A stretch of DNA of 64,000 nucleotides from an uncultured Sphingomonas sp. (lineage in GTDB: Bacteria; Pseudomonadota; Alphaproteobacteria; Sphingomonadales; Sphingomonadaceae), in NCBI RefSeq assembly GCF_934560975.1, contig NZ_CAKTFO010000017.1, positions 1-64,000 on the forward strand. The letters are read 5' to 3'. Position numbers and translations under genes: made by a program. How positions within the stretch are numbered: the first letter of the stretch is position 1; the number at the start of each line of letters is the position of its first letter. The notes under the pieces are model-generated. The model was not told the origin of the DNA. It saw only the letters and a program-made list of their open reading frames with translations, and made no database searches. Shown in pieces: positions 9,966-18,334 of this stretch.

Positions 9966-11292
9966 TCGACGCGGACGCGCGGTGCCGAGCGGCCGCATCT
10001 CGCGTCTCGGCCGCTTCGGCAGGCTCGCGGGCGGCGTGGCCGGCGGCATGCTGGCGGAGGGCGCGCGCCGGCTCGCCTCCGGCGAACGGCCGCGCATGGG
10101 CGACCTGCTCATGACGCCGGCCAATGCGGCGCGGGTGGCGGACCAGCTTGCCCACCTGCGCGGGGCCGCGATGAAACTCGGCCAGATGATCTCCATGGAT
10201 GCCGGCGACCTGCTGCCGGCGGAGCTGACCCAGATCCTCGCCCGCCTGCGCGACAATGCCCACCACATGCCGCCCCCACAGCTGGACCGCGTGCTGGCAC
10301 AGGCATGGGGCCGCGACTGGCGGGGACGGTTCAGGCACTTCCAAGCGCATCCGATCGCCGCCGCCTCCATCGGCCAGGTCCACCGTGCCGAGCTGCCCGA
10401 CGGACGCGTGCTGGCGATCAAGGTCCAGTATCCGGGCGTGGCCGCCAGCATCGATGCCGACGTGGACAATGTCGCGACCCTGCTCCGCGTCTCGGGCCTG
10501 CTGCCGCGCGAGCTCGATATCGCGCCCCTGCTGGCGGAGGCCAAGCGGCAGCTGCGCGAGGAGGCCGATTACCGGCGCGAACGCGACATGCTGGAGCGGT
10601 ATCGTGCGCTGATCGGCGACGATCCCGCCTATCGCGTCCCCGCCTCCGTCCCGGACCTCAGCACCGACAACGTGCTGGCGATGGAGTTCGTCGACGGCGT
10701 TCCGATCGAAACGCTGGAAACCCAGCCGCAGGCCGTGCGGGACCAGGCCGCCGACGCCCTGGTCCGCCTCGTCCTGCGCGAACTGTTCGGATGGAGCGTG
10801 ATGCAGACCGATCCGAACTTCGCCAATTACCGCTGGCAGGCGGGAACGGGCCGGCTGGTCCTGCTCGATTTCGGCGCCGCGCGGCCGGTTCCGGCGGAAA
10901 CCCGCCGCGGCTATCACCGGCTGTTGATGGCTGCGCTCGACGGCGACCGCGATCGCGTGCGTGCCGCCGCCGTGTCCGCCGGCTTTCTCGGGTCGGCCGC
11001 AGTCGAACGGCACGGCGAGGTCGTCGACCGCATGCTCGACGTGATCCTGGCCGAGCTGCGCCAGTCCGGCCCGTTCGACTTCGGCGACCGTCGCTTCGTG
11101 TCGGTCCTGCGCGAGGAGGCGATGGTGATGGCCGAGGACAAGGCGACCTGGCACGTGCCGCCGGTCGACACATTGTTCGTCCAGCGCAAGGTCAGCGGCA
11201 CGGCGCTGCTGTGTGCGCGCCTCAAGGCCCGGGTGGACGTGCGCGGCCTGATCGAGGGGTACCGGGACGCGCCCGGCGATCAGAAGGCGTAG
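9955..11292 (+). CDS. ABC1/UbiB-family atypical kinase
   Basis: Member of the ABC1 (ADCK/UbiB/AarF) family of atypical kinases or ATPases, often linked to ubiquinone biosynthesis or lipid homeostasis. The 445-residue protein shows the family KxGQ motif (KLGQMIS), the Ala-rich loop IAAASIGQV in place of a glycine loop, the catalytic-lysine strand LAIKVQYPGV, and LLDFGAAR as the metal-binding DFG-like motif. It starts at a GTG with AGGAG eight bases upstream, overlapping the phosphoesterase stop by 11 bases. The last 13 bases overlap the 3' end of the convergent SPL-family gene. It lacks the C-terminal membrane helices of E. coli UbiB, so a soluble or peripheral protein is likely. Its target is unknown. 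Confidence 0.87.
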   Translation: MADDRRGRAVPSGRISRLGRFGRLAGGVAGGMLAEGARRLASGERPRMGDLLMTPANAARVADQLAHLRGAAMKLGQMISMDAGDLLPAELTQILARLRDNAHHMPPPQLDRVLAQAWGRDWRGRFRHFQAHPIAAASIGQVHRAELPDGRVLAIKVQYPGVAASIDADVDNVATLLRVSGLLPRELDIAPLLAEAKRQLREEADYRRERDMLERYRALIGDDPAYRVPASVPDLSTDNVLAMEFVDGVPIETLETQPQAVRDQAADALVRLVLRELFGWSVMQTDPNFANYRWQAGTGRLVLLDFGAARPVPAETRRGYHRLLMAALDGDRDRVRAAAVSAGFLGSAAVERHGEVVDRMLDVILAELRQSGPFDFGDRRFVSVLREEAMVMAEDKATWHVPPVDTLFVQRKVSGTALLCARLKARVDVRGLIEGYRDAPGDQKA

Positions 11293-12344
11293 CGCACCTC
11301 GCAATAAGGCAAGGCCTGCCCCAGCCAGCCGAGAAAGCGATCGAGCCATTGCCGCTTCCATGCGGCCTTGTAGCGGAGGTTCTGCATGCCCGACTGGCTC
11401 CACTTGCGTTCCTGGATGTCGGGCCGCCACAGCCACTCTTCCGCGCCAGGATGCCAGCGCAGGTTGAGCTGATGCAGGCTTTCATTGTGGGTGAGGAAGA
11501 TCACTTCGCACTTGAGCTGCGCCTTGGCCCTTGGCGACAAGGCGTCGTCCAGTTGCGCGAACAACGCCTTCCACTCCCCCCCCCATTGTTCGTGCACGAT
11601 CACCGGCGAGAAGTTGACGTGAACCTCGTAGCCTGCCTCCACGAAGTCGTTGATGGCGGCGATGCGTTCGGACATGGGTGACGTCCGCACATCCACGATC
11701 CTGGCGATCGTCTCCGGCATCAGCGAGAAGCGGATGCGGGTGCGTCCCTGCGGATCGTAGCCGAGCAGGTCGCGGTTGACATATTTGGTGGCGAACGACC
11801 CCTTCGCCCCCGGCATGGCGCGGAATGCGGCCACGAGGTCGCGCACATTGTTGGACAGCGACGCGTCGAGCGACAGGTCGCCATTCTCGCCGAGATCATA
11901 GACCCAGTCGGCCGGATCGATGCTGTTCGGCTCCGGCTTGGGCCCGAGCCGGGCGGCGTGGCGGGCGAGGGCCCGGGTGATGTCGTCAATGTTGACGAAG
12001 ACAGAGATCGGATTGGCGTACCCCTTGCGCCGGCCGACATAGCAATAGCTGCACGCCATGGCGCAGCCGTTGGAGGAGGACGGGGCGATGAAGTCGGCCG
12101 ATCGCCCGTTGGGCCGCATCTGCATCCCCTTCTTGACGCCCAGCACCAGGATCTCGCGTTTCACCTTCAGCCAATCGTCGGCCAGCGCGGGATCGGACAG
12201 CTGCGGAATCTGCCAATGGCTGGCGACCTCCACCAGTTCGGCCTGCGGGAAGCGGGCAAGGATCTCCCGCCCTCGCGCAAAGTCGCGGACGCCCGGCTCC
12301 AGATAGATCAGCTTGGGGTCGACGAGCGTGCGCGGAAGGGCCAT
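11280..12344 (-). CDS. Spore photoproduct lyase family radical SAM protein, copy 2
   Basis: Second SPL-family radical SAM protein (354 residues), only distantly similar to copy 1. It has the cluster motif CAMACSYCYVGRR (CxxxCxxC) near residues 90-102, preceded by SADFIAPSSSNG, and downstream FATKYVNRD, IRFSLMPE and VHVNFSPVI. This is the Gram-negative SPL-like subfamily, whose biological reaction is not established; DNA photoproduct repair is the family hypothesis. I used the ATG at 12344, because an in-frame extension to 12515 has low-complexity composition. The 3' end overlaps the convergent ABC1 kinase gene by 13 bases. Confidence 0.85.
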   Translation of the reverse strand: MALPRTLVDPKLIYLEPGVRDFARGREILARFPQAELVEVASHWQIPQLSDPALADDWLKVKREILVLGVKKGMQMRPNGRSADFIAPSSSNGCAMACSYCYVGRRKGYANPISVFVNIDDITRALARHAARLGPKPEPNSIDPADWVYDLGENGDLSLDASLSNNVRDLVAAFRAMPGAKGSFATKYVNRDLLGYDPQGRTRIRFSLMPETIARIVDVRTSPMSERIAAINDFVEAGYEVHVNFSPVIVHEQWGGEWKALFAQLDDALSPRAKAQLKCEVIFLTHNESLHQLNLRWHPGAEEWLWRPDIQERKWSQSGMQNLRYKAAWKRQWLDRFLGWLGQALPYCEVRYAF

Positions 12345-12432
12345 GTCACCGCATATGGGCGCGATCCCCCGCCCTCGCCACGACCGCAACCGGCGCGATG
12401 GCACCCGCGCCGCCGACAAGCCGGTGCCGGTG

Positions 12433-12813
12433 CTAGGGCCGGGTGTCGCGCAACAGCATTGCCGCTGCCTGCCAGACCGTATCCGGGCTAACCGGCTTTT
12501 CGCATCGCACCACATCGACGAAGCGGGGCGGGATCACCTTGTGGTCGTAACCGGTGGCGAACACGATCGGTACGCCGCGCGTCCGCAGCAGATCCGCCAC
12601 CGGAAAGATCATGTCCCCGTTCAGGTTGATGTCGAGGATGGCCACATCGATGCGGTCGGCCGACCCGATCAGCGCCATTGCCCGCTCGACCGACGGCGCG
12701 GGACCGATCACGGTTGCCCCGGCCTTGACCAGTTCGCGCCGGAGGTCGTCGGCCACGTAATATTCGTCTTCCACTACCAAAACGGCATGGCTCACCAGTG
12801 CGGCACCGGTCAT
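12433..12813 (-). CDS. Single-domain response regulator (receiver only)
   Basis: A 126-residue stand-alone receiver domain. The acidic pair is in VVEDEYY, the phospho-acceptor aspartate in ILDINLNG, the conserved threonine position in FATGYD and the lysine in CEKPV. It has no output domain, like regulators that pass phosphate on or sequester a kinase. Its start overlaps the stop of the upstream HWE histidine kinase by 4 bases (ATGA), so the two are almost surely a cognate pair made from one transcript. Confidence 0.9.
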   Translation of the reverse strand: MTGAALVSHAVLVVEDEYYVADDLRRELVKAGATVIGPAPSVERAMALIGSADRIDVAILDINLNGDMIFPVADLLRTRGVPIVFATGYDHKVIPPRFVDVVRCEKPVSPDTVWQAAAMLLRDTRP

Positions 12814-14228
12814 GGCCGCCGTCCGCCCACGAGATTGCTGTCCGATACCGAAATGGCGATGGTGCAGTGAACGCCATCCGGCCCCAGTTCGAAATGGGTG
12901 TCGGCGCCAAGCTGGTAAGGCAGCGCCCGCTCGATCAGTTCACGGCCCTGGCCGCTGCCCTGCGGTGCCAGCGCCGCCGCCGGCATCCGGACGCCGCTTT
13001 CCCGCCAGTCGATCTCCAGCCGCGGCCGTCCGCTGGTGTCGGGTGCCCCCAGTTGCCAGCGGATCGCAAGGTGCCCCTGTGGTTGGGCGAGCGCCCCATA
13101 TTTCATTGCGTTGGTCGCCAGTTCGTGCAGCGCCATGGCGAGCGTCTGCACCATGCTGGAGCGGAGGCGGATGCCGGGCGGCCCGTCCAGCGCGACCCGG
13201 TCGGCTGCCCCGTCCATTGCCGCAAGTTCGGTGCCGAGCAGTTCGTCGAATGCTACCCGATCGCTTTCGCCCAGCCGCGACAAGAGGCCCTGGACGCGCG
13301 CCAGCGCCTCCAGCCGGTCGCGAAAGCGAGTGCGGAAATCGGCGTAATCGCCGCTCGCCTCCCCGGTCCGCTCCGCCACGGAGCGCACCACGCCCAGCAG
13401 GTTGCGGGTGCGATGCTGCAACTCGGCCACCAGCACCTGCTGGCGTTCCTGCAACGCGAGCAGGTCGTCCACATCGGTCGAGGTGCCGAGCCATTCGATC
13501 ACCTCACCGTCCGGTCCCAGCGCCGCCATCGCGCGCGTGCGGAAGTGGCGGTATCTTTGCTCCGCCTGGTGAAAGATGCGCCCCTCCATGGTCATTGCCT
13601 CCGCCGCATTGGCGCGCGACCAGGCCGAGCGGGCCGCCTCGCGGTCGTCGGGATGCAGCGCCCGCAGCCAACCGGCGCCGGCGCTGTCCTCGACGTTGAG
13701 GCCGGTATAGGCGACCCACTGCGGGCTCGCCCAGGTCCAGTTACCGCCCTCGCCGGCGCGCCACACAAGCTGCGGGATCCCTTCCACCAGCGTACGAAAC
13801 CGCACTTCGCTTTCGCCAAGCTCGCGGTTCTTGCCTTCCAGCTCGCGGGTGCGTTCCTCCACCCGCCGGTCCAGCGTCTTGTTGGTTTCCAGCAGGCTGT
13901 TGTTGGCGGTCTCCAGTTCTTCGGTGAGGACCTGCATCTCCTCGAACGCAACGCGCAACTCCTCCTGGTCCTGGTCTGACTGGAGCTGGGCGACGAGGCC
14001 CGCCTGCGTGTTCAGCTCGTGCACGGCCGAAGCCTTGGAGTAAGCGGTGTTGGCGGCCTGAAGCTCGCGCGCCTGCCCGGTTACTCGACGCAGCAGCCGG
14101 TCGCGCTCGTCAACAAGCCGGTCGACCTCGTCCGCCGACGCCTCCAAGGCGGTGCGCAGCTGCTCCACCTCGTCGAGCAGCCGGTCTAGCTCGCGCTTGT
14201 CGTCCATTACCTTGCCAGCATCGGTCAT
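12810..14228 (-). CDS. PAS-containing HWE-type histidine kinase
   Basis: Soluble sensor kinase of 472 residues without membrane segments. A coiled coil occupies roughly the first 135 residues (repeated Glu/Leu heptads, ending at LDRRVEERTRELEGK), a PAS fold follows (about 140-265, with FRTLVEGIPQLVWR and WVAYTG), then the HWE/HisKA_2 phosphoacceptor region with LQHRTRNLLGVV, and an ATPase domain with HELATNAMKYGAL. Such kinases in alphaproteobacteria often respond to light, redox or general stress. The PAS cofactor cannot be told, and no LOV-type cysteine motif is evident. The start at 14228 gives MTDAGKV. It is divergent from the CheB gene over about 100 bases and overlaps the receiver gene. 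Confidence 0.9.
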   Translation of the reverse strand: MTDAGKVMDDKRELDRLLDEVEQLRTALEASADEVDRLVDERDRLLRRVTGQARELQAANTAYSKASAVHELNTQAGLVAQLQSDQDQEELRVAFEEMQVLTEELETANNSLLETNKTLDRRVEERTRELEGKNRELGESEVRFRTLVEGIPQLVWRAGEGGNWTWASPQWVAYTGLNVEDSAGAGWLRALHPDDREAARSAWSRANAAEAMTMEGRIFHQAEQRYRHFRTRAMAALGPDGEVIEWLGTSTDVDDLLALQERQQVLVAELQHRTRNLLGVVRSVAERTGEASGDYADFRTRFRDRLEALARVQGLLSRLGESDRVAFDELLGTELAAMDGAADRVALDGPPGIRLRSSMVQTLAMALHELATNAMKYGALAQPQGHLAIRWQLGAPDTSGRPRLEIDWRESGVRMPAAALAPQGSGQGRELIERALPYQLGADTHFELGPDGVHCTIAISVSDSNLVGGRRP

Positions 14229-14330
14229 GTGGAGTCCCTGCCCGCAACATGTAACGCGGCAAGCGATAAATCGTCCAGCCTGTGCACCCGGCATGCGGCA
14301 AAATCGTTACTCCCTCGGCAGGAGCAGCAT

Positions 14331-15338
14331 ATGGCAACCAAGGACATCATCGTGATCGGATCGTCCGCGGGCGGGGTAGAGGCGCTGGGCCGCTTATGCG
14401 CGGCCTTGCCCGCTGACCTGCCGGCGACGATCTTCATCACGCAGCATTTGTCCCCATCGGCCAAGAGCGTGCTGCCGCAATTGCTCGACCGTGCCGGCCC
14501 ACTGCCGGCGCTGTCGCCGGTCGATGGGCAGGAATTCGAACGCGGGCACATCTATGTGGCGGGGCCCGACCATCACCTGTTGGTGCGGCCCGGCCGGGTG
14601 CTGATCCGCCGCGGCCCCCATGAAAATCGCACACGGCCGGCGATCAACGCGCTGTTTCGCTCGGCGGCGCTGGCCTATGGCGCACGGGTGACGGGGGTGG
14701 TGCTGACCGGCTTGCTGGACGACGGCACGGACGGACTGATCGCTATCAAGGCAGCAGGCGGCACGTCCGTCGTGCAGGATCCGGCCGAGGCCGAGTGGCC
14801 GTCCATGCCGCGCAATGCGGTCAAGCGCGATCATGTCGACCATGTCGTCCCGCTCGCCGGGCTCGCATCACTGCTGGCCGAGCTTGCGCGGGAGGATGCC
14901 GGGCCCAGCGTGCCCCTGCCCCAGGAATATATCACAGAGGACCGAATCGCCGCTCAGGAGTTCGCCGTCATGGGAACCGAGATCGAGACGCCCGGCCACG
15001 CCAGCCCCTTCTCCTGCCCTGATTGCGGTGGTGTGCTTAACCAGATCGAGACAGGGTCCGAGCTGCGGTTCCGATGCCAAGTGGGGCATGCTTTTACGCC
15101 GATTGGCCTAGCGGACGCGCAGAATGAAGAATTGGAGCGCGCATTGGGCATTGCGGTCCGAACGCATCGCGACCGCGTTCGCCTGTTCAGCCAGATGGCC
15201 GACAATGCACGGACGCGGAGCCTCCCTCATGCGGTTTCGCGCTGGGAGGAGGCATCCGCCGAGTCCGAGCAGATGATCGAGGTGCTGGAGCAGGCGACAA
15301 GCTCGCTCCGCAAGCCGCGGATCGACGGCGAAGGTTGA
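14331..15338 (+). CDS. CheB-type protein-glutamate methylesterase without receiver domain
   Basis: Stand-alone CheB esterase (335 residues). The catalytic serine is in GSSAGGVEAL at the N-terminus, the histidine in TQHLSP, and the aspartate region in LTGLLDDGTDG. The usual N-terminal receiver is missing. A C-terminal extension (from about residue 220) contains a CPDCGG ... RFRCQVGH zinc-ribbon-like element followed by helices. It starts at ATG 14331 with an AGGAG eight bases upstream. With the convergent CheR-PAS gene it makes up both enzyme halves that are fused in CheB/CheR hybrid sensors. No chemoreceptor or flagellar gene is nearby, so a role in signalling other than chemotaxis is likely. 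Confidence 0.88.
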   Translation: MATKDIIVIGSSAGGVEALGRLCAALPADLPATIFITQHLSPSAKSVLPQLLDRAGPLPALSPVDGQEFERGHIYVAGPDHHLLVRPGRVLIRRGPHENRTRPAINALFRSAALAYGARVTGVVLTGLLDDGTDGLIAIKAAGGTSVVQDPAEAEWPSMPRNAVKRDHVDHVVPLAGLASLLAELAREDAGPSVPLPQEYITEDRIAAQEFAVMGTEIETPGHASPFSCPDCGGVLNQIETGSELRFRCQVGHAFTPIGLADAQNEELERALGIAVRTHRDRVRLFSQMADNARTRSLPHAVSRWEEASAESEQMIEVLEQATSSLRKPRIDGEG

Positions 15339-15344
15339 GGAGGG

Positions 15345-15374
15345 CCTGATCGCCTGGGGTCGGGCGATCAGGCG
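15345..15374. terminator. Hairpin between convergent cheB- and cheR-like genes
   Basis: A perfect 11-bp stem (GCCTGATCGCC at 15345-15355 with GGCGATCAGGC at 15364-15374) and an 8-base loop lies seven bases after the CheB stop and 24 bases beyond the stop of the convergent CheR gene. There is no T-run, so it is a bidirectional hairpin that may protect both 3' ends or act with Rho. Confidence 0.55.
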
Positions 15375-15398
15375 GCGCGCCTGCATGATGCTCGGCGG

Positions 15399-17633
15399 TC
15401 ACTCCGCGGCAAGTTGCTGGCGCTCGCTGGTGTCATGGACGATCGCCACCAGGATGTGCGGCACCTCATCGCGGAAATATTGCATGCAGATTTCTGCTGG
15501 GTAGGACCGGCCCGTGACGGAGCGAATGGTCGTTTCAAACACGATTTCGGTCTTTTTCCCGTCCACCAGCGGCTCAAACAAGGCCTTCAGCCCGGCAAGG
15601 TCGAGGTCGGGCATGATATCTGCCAGCGTCATCTGCGCCAGCTGCTGCGAATTGCACCCCAGCTTCACCTCGGCCCCATGATTGGCCAATGTGAAGCGCA
15701 GCGTTTCCGGATCCAGGAAATAGATCTCGTTGAGCGCACGGCCCATGATCCGGCCGAGATAGCGTGTATATTCTTCGCGCCGGCGTTCCTCCGTCACGTC
15801 CTCGAACGCGATCACCATGCCGGTCGCTTCCTTGTCGTCGGTCAGCAACGCCAACCGGACGCGGCAGAGGATCAGCCGGCCGCGCCGGTCGAGCCCTTCC
15901 AGCACCTGTTCCGTGACCGCCTCGCGTCCGCTCCGCACAGCCAGGAGGTTGGCGCGCAGCAGGTGGACCGGCAACCCGATGTCCAACGCGTCGAAGCTGG
16001 TGCCGACCACCTCCTCCGCCCGCAACCCCCAGGCATTCTCGCTCCAACGGTTCCAGCTCTGGACGATGTGGTTGTCGTCAATCACGACCACGCCGATGTT
16101 CATCGAGCGCAGCACCGATTCGAGGTAGGCCTTGTAGCTCATCGCCTGCTGCGCCTGGATGCGCAGCTCCTCATTCGCGGATTCCATCTCCTCGCTGGAC
16201 GAGCGGGATTCCTCGTTGATGGTTTCCAGTTCCTCGTTGGTCGACTGGAGTTCCTCGTTGGTGGTTTCCAGCTCCTCGTTGGTCGACTGGAGTTCCTCGT
16301 TGGTGGTTTCCAGTTCCTCGTTGGCGGACTGAAGTTCCTCGATCGACTGTTCCAGGTTTTCCTGCATGGTCCCCAACTCCCGCTGCATCTCGAAGATGGC
16401 GGTAGTGTTGGTGAAGGAGAGGAGCGCGGCGTAGGTGCTGCCGTCCTGGCGGAACAGGGGCCTGATCTCAATCGTCAGCCGGATGATCTCGTTCGAGGAA
16501 AGGTGATATTCCTGATGCTCGACCCGGACCGTGCGGCGCTCGCGCAAGGCCTCCTCGATCGGTCCGCGCAGTTCCAGCGGGCGGTAGGATACCGGCAGGT
16601 CCTGAAACGGCCGGCCGATATCCGCCTCGCCCACGCTCAGCAGGTGGCGCGCGGCGGCGTTGGCGAGGCTGACGACACCGCCTTCGTCGACCACCAGATA
16701 GGCGACCGGGGCCTCGTTGAGCACCGCTTCCAGCAGGCGCATGTGGGAAACCGGCACGTCCGGACGTGTGTCCCGCGCCAGCGCGACGCCGCCGCCCACC
16801 GTCCGGCGCCATTCCTGCGGCACCTTGACGAAGATGCGGTGCTTCATCTCGATCGGTTTGAACAACGCCGACCGCGCAAGCTGGGTCTCGGCCTTGCCCA
16901 GAAACAGGTATCCTTCGGAGGCCAGCGCATAGTGGAGCCGGGGCAGCACCACGTCCTGCGTCTCGGCCTCCAGGTAGATCAGCAGGTTGCGGCAGACGAG
17001 CAGGTTGATGCGGCTGATCGGCGCATCCTTGACCACATTGTGGCAGCCGAAGATCACGCATTTGCGCAGGTCGCGGTTGAACACATAATGGTGATTGGTC
17101 CGCTCGAAATATTTGTCGAGCAGTTCGGGCGGCACACCTTCAACGTCACGCGGCAGGTAGGCCGCCTGGCGGGCGGCGCGCAACGCTTCCTCGTCCAGGT
17201 CGGTGGCGTAGATCTTCACCCGGTCGCAAAAATCCTGCGCGCCAAGCGCTTCGGCGAACAGCATCGCGATCGAATACGGCTCCTCACCGCTCGCGCAGCC
17301 GACGCTCCAGATCCGGATCGGCCGCTCGCCCTCCGACGCCGCGACGATCTGCGGGATCACCTCGTTGCGCAGCACCTCCCAGGCGTCGGCGTCGCGGAAA
17401 AAGGAGGTGACGTTGATCAGGACGGTGTTGAGCAGGTCCTCGAACTCACCCGGATGCACCTCGAGATGGGACTGGTAGGCACCGAAATCGGCCGCACCGA
17501 CCGCTTCCATCCGCAGCATGATGCGCCGTCGGAGACTGGTCCGCTTGTAGCCCCGGAAATCGAGCCCGCGGCTCTCCTGAATGTAGCGCAGCAGCGTTTC
17601 GAACAGCGGATCGGGAGCGGCTTTTTCGGCCAT
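15399..17633 (-). CDS. CheR-type methyltransferase with PAS domains and long coiled coil
   Basis: Multi-domain signalling protein of about 744 residues. The N-terminal ~270 residues form a CheR methyltransferase (YKRTSLRRRI, TSFFRD, the SAM-binding WSVGCASGEEPYS, and NLLVCRNLLIYL). One PAS follows (about 310-430), then a heptad coiled coil built from 14-residue repeats (about 430-500), then two further PAS-like domains (IGVVVIDDNHIVQSWN; ALNEIYFLDPETL) to the C-terminus. There is no kinase domain. I chose ATG 17633 because GAGGA lies five bases upstream; in-frame ATGs at 17648 and 17678 are possible. It converges on the separate CheB esterase. It probably methylates or senses through a partner kinase such as the neighbouring HWE kinase; that partnership is inference. 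Confidence 0.87.
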   Translation of the reverse strand: MAEKAAPDPLFETLLRYIQESRGLDFRGYKRTSLRRRIMLRMEAVGAADFGAYQSHLEVHPGEFEDLLNTVLINVTSFFRDADAWEVLRNEVIPQIVAASEGERPIRIWSVGCASGEEPYSIAMLFAEALGAQDFCDRVKIYATDLDEEALRAARQAAYLPRDVEGVPPELLDKYFERTNHHYVFNRDLRKCVIFGCHNVVKDAPISRINLLVCRNLLIYLEAETQDVVLPRLHYALASEGYLFLGKAETQLARSALFKPIEMKHRIFVKVPQEWRRTVGGGVALARDTRPDVPVSHMRLLEAVLNEAPVAYLVVDEGGVVSLANAAARHLLSVGEADIGRPFQDLPVSYRPLELRGPIEEALRERRTVRVEHQEYHLSSNEIIRLTIEIRPLFRQDGSTYAALLSFTNTTAIFEMQRELGTMQENLEQSIEELQSANEELETTNEELQSTNEELETTNEELQSTNEELETINEESRSSSEEMESANEELRIQAQQAMSYKAYLESVLRSMNIGVVVIDDNHIVQSWNRWSENAWGLRAEEVVGTSFDALDIGLPVHLLRANLLAVRSGREAVTEQVLEGLDRRGRLILCRVRLALLTDDKEATGMVIAFEDVTEERRREEYTRYLGRIMGRALNEIYFLDPETLRFTLANHGAEVKLGCNSQQLAQMTLADIMPDLDLAGLKALFEPLVDGKKTEIVFETTIRSVTGRSYPAEICMQYFRDEVPHILVAIVHDTSERQQLAAE
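16209..16334. repeat. Three tandem 42-bp units encoding 14-residue coiled-coil repeats
   Basis: Three consecutive 42-bp units (16209-16250, 16251-16292, 16293-16334) differ at only a few positions. On the minus strand each encodes the 14-residue unit EELQSxNEELETxN inside the CheR-PAS protein, which is two heptads per unit. Near identity at DNA level makes the copy number prone to change by slippage or recombination. Similar TNEEL repeats are typical of CheB/CheR-PAS hybrids. Confidence 0.85.
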
Positions 17634-17831
17634 AAAGTCCTCAAACATCGGCCCGCTAGGTCGGGCGGGCCGTGCCATCTTCTAGTCGCCTAGCCGGGCG
17701 GGTTGCAACGCAGGCGACCGTGCCGGCAAGGTCGGTGGATAATAGCACCGCCGTCCAGATCGGCGTAGCCGTCCTCCGGTGCGACGGCACCGATCCCGGC
17801 CGGCTGCGTTTGTGCGAGCCGGAGGTGAGAC

Positions 17832-18053
17832 ATGGTAACCAATCAACCGCAGGATAGCGCGAGCGACGTCTCCGCTGAGCATGGCGAGGTCCTGGTCGAC
17901 GGGCCGGACAATGTCGCAGTGTCGCTGACACCCGCCGCCGCTAGGGAGACGGCCAGCCGCCTGATGGAGAAAGGCGACGAAGCTTCGGCGCAAAGCTCCG
18001 GTGCAGCTGGCGAACCGGTCGGCGGTGATCCCGGGTCGGCACCGCGGCGCTGA
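17832..18053 (+). CDS. Small hypothetical protein (73 aa)
   Basis: Short acidic, Ala/Gly-rich protein of 73 residues with no transmembrane segment or known domain. It is supported mainly by an excellent ribosome site (GGAGGTGAG three bases before the ATG) and one predicted helix, SLTPAAARETASRLMEKGDEA. The C-terminal half is disorder-prone. It stands alone, upstream of the structured intergenic region at 18081-18205. I do not recognise it. Confidence 0.6.
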   Translation: MVTNQPQDSASDVSAEHGEVLVDGPDNVAVSLTPAAARETASRLMEKGDEASAQSSGAAGEPVGGDPGSAPRR

Positions 18054-18080
18054 CGGATGTGTCCGCCACGGGCAAGGCGC

Positions 18081-18205
18081 TTGCGTAGCCAAGGCTGCGG
18101 AGAGCGCAGCGACGCTACCGAGGCAGTGGTGCCAGGGGCGAGCTGCGCCAACCGAAGCGCGCGGGTCTTCCGAACCTCACCAGCCCGGCAGAGCATGATA
18201 CGCAA
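18081..18205. other. Nested-hairpin intergenic region, candidate structured RNA
   Basis: The 281-base gap between the small gene and rpoZ contains nested complementary words: TTGCGTA (18081-18087) pairs with TACGCAA (18199-18205) at the ends. Inside are GTAGC (18085-18089) with GCTAC (18114-18118), enclosing GCTGCG (18094-18099) with CGCAGC (18105-18110). The outer and inner helices share three bases, so they would compete or be partly coaxial. It does not match tmRNA, RNase P or SRP RNA landmarks. It could be a small RNA or a repeat family. The strand is unknown. Confidence 0.35.
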
Positions 18206-18304
18206 CCACCGCATGCGTCATGCCGCCTGCGGACGTGCGATCAGCAGCCTCGCACCGGAGCAAGTTCCACAGCCTTGGAGAAAGCCCTCACCGGGACGGG
18301 TGTA

Positions 18305-18328
18305 GGCCGCAGCGGCTCTGCTGCGGCC
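18305..18328. terminator. Perfect hairpin at the 3' end of rpoZ
   Basis: GGCCGCAGC (18305-18313) and GCTGCGGCC (18320-18328) form a 9-bp GC stem with a 6-base loop. On the minus strand it begins six bases after the rpoZ stop codon. There is no clear T-run, so it may stabilise the 3' end or be a weak terminator. Confidence 0.5.
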
Positions 18329-18334
18329 AGAGGC

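Noticed and set aside
16209..16334. Tandem repeats as a CRISPR array
   Set aside because: Units are contiguous with no spacers and encode a coiled coil.
15414..17693. A 759-codon plus-strand frame opposite the CheR-PAS gene
   Set aside because: Mirror of the minus-strand gene; its repeats are just the complement of the EEL coiled coil.
18081..18205. tmRNA or RNase P RNA
   Set aside because: No tRNA-like ends, tag reading frame or conserved P4 sequence could be found.
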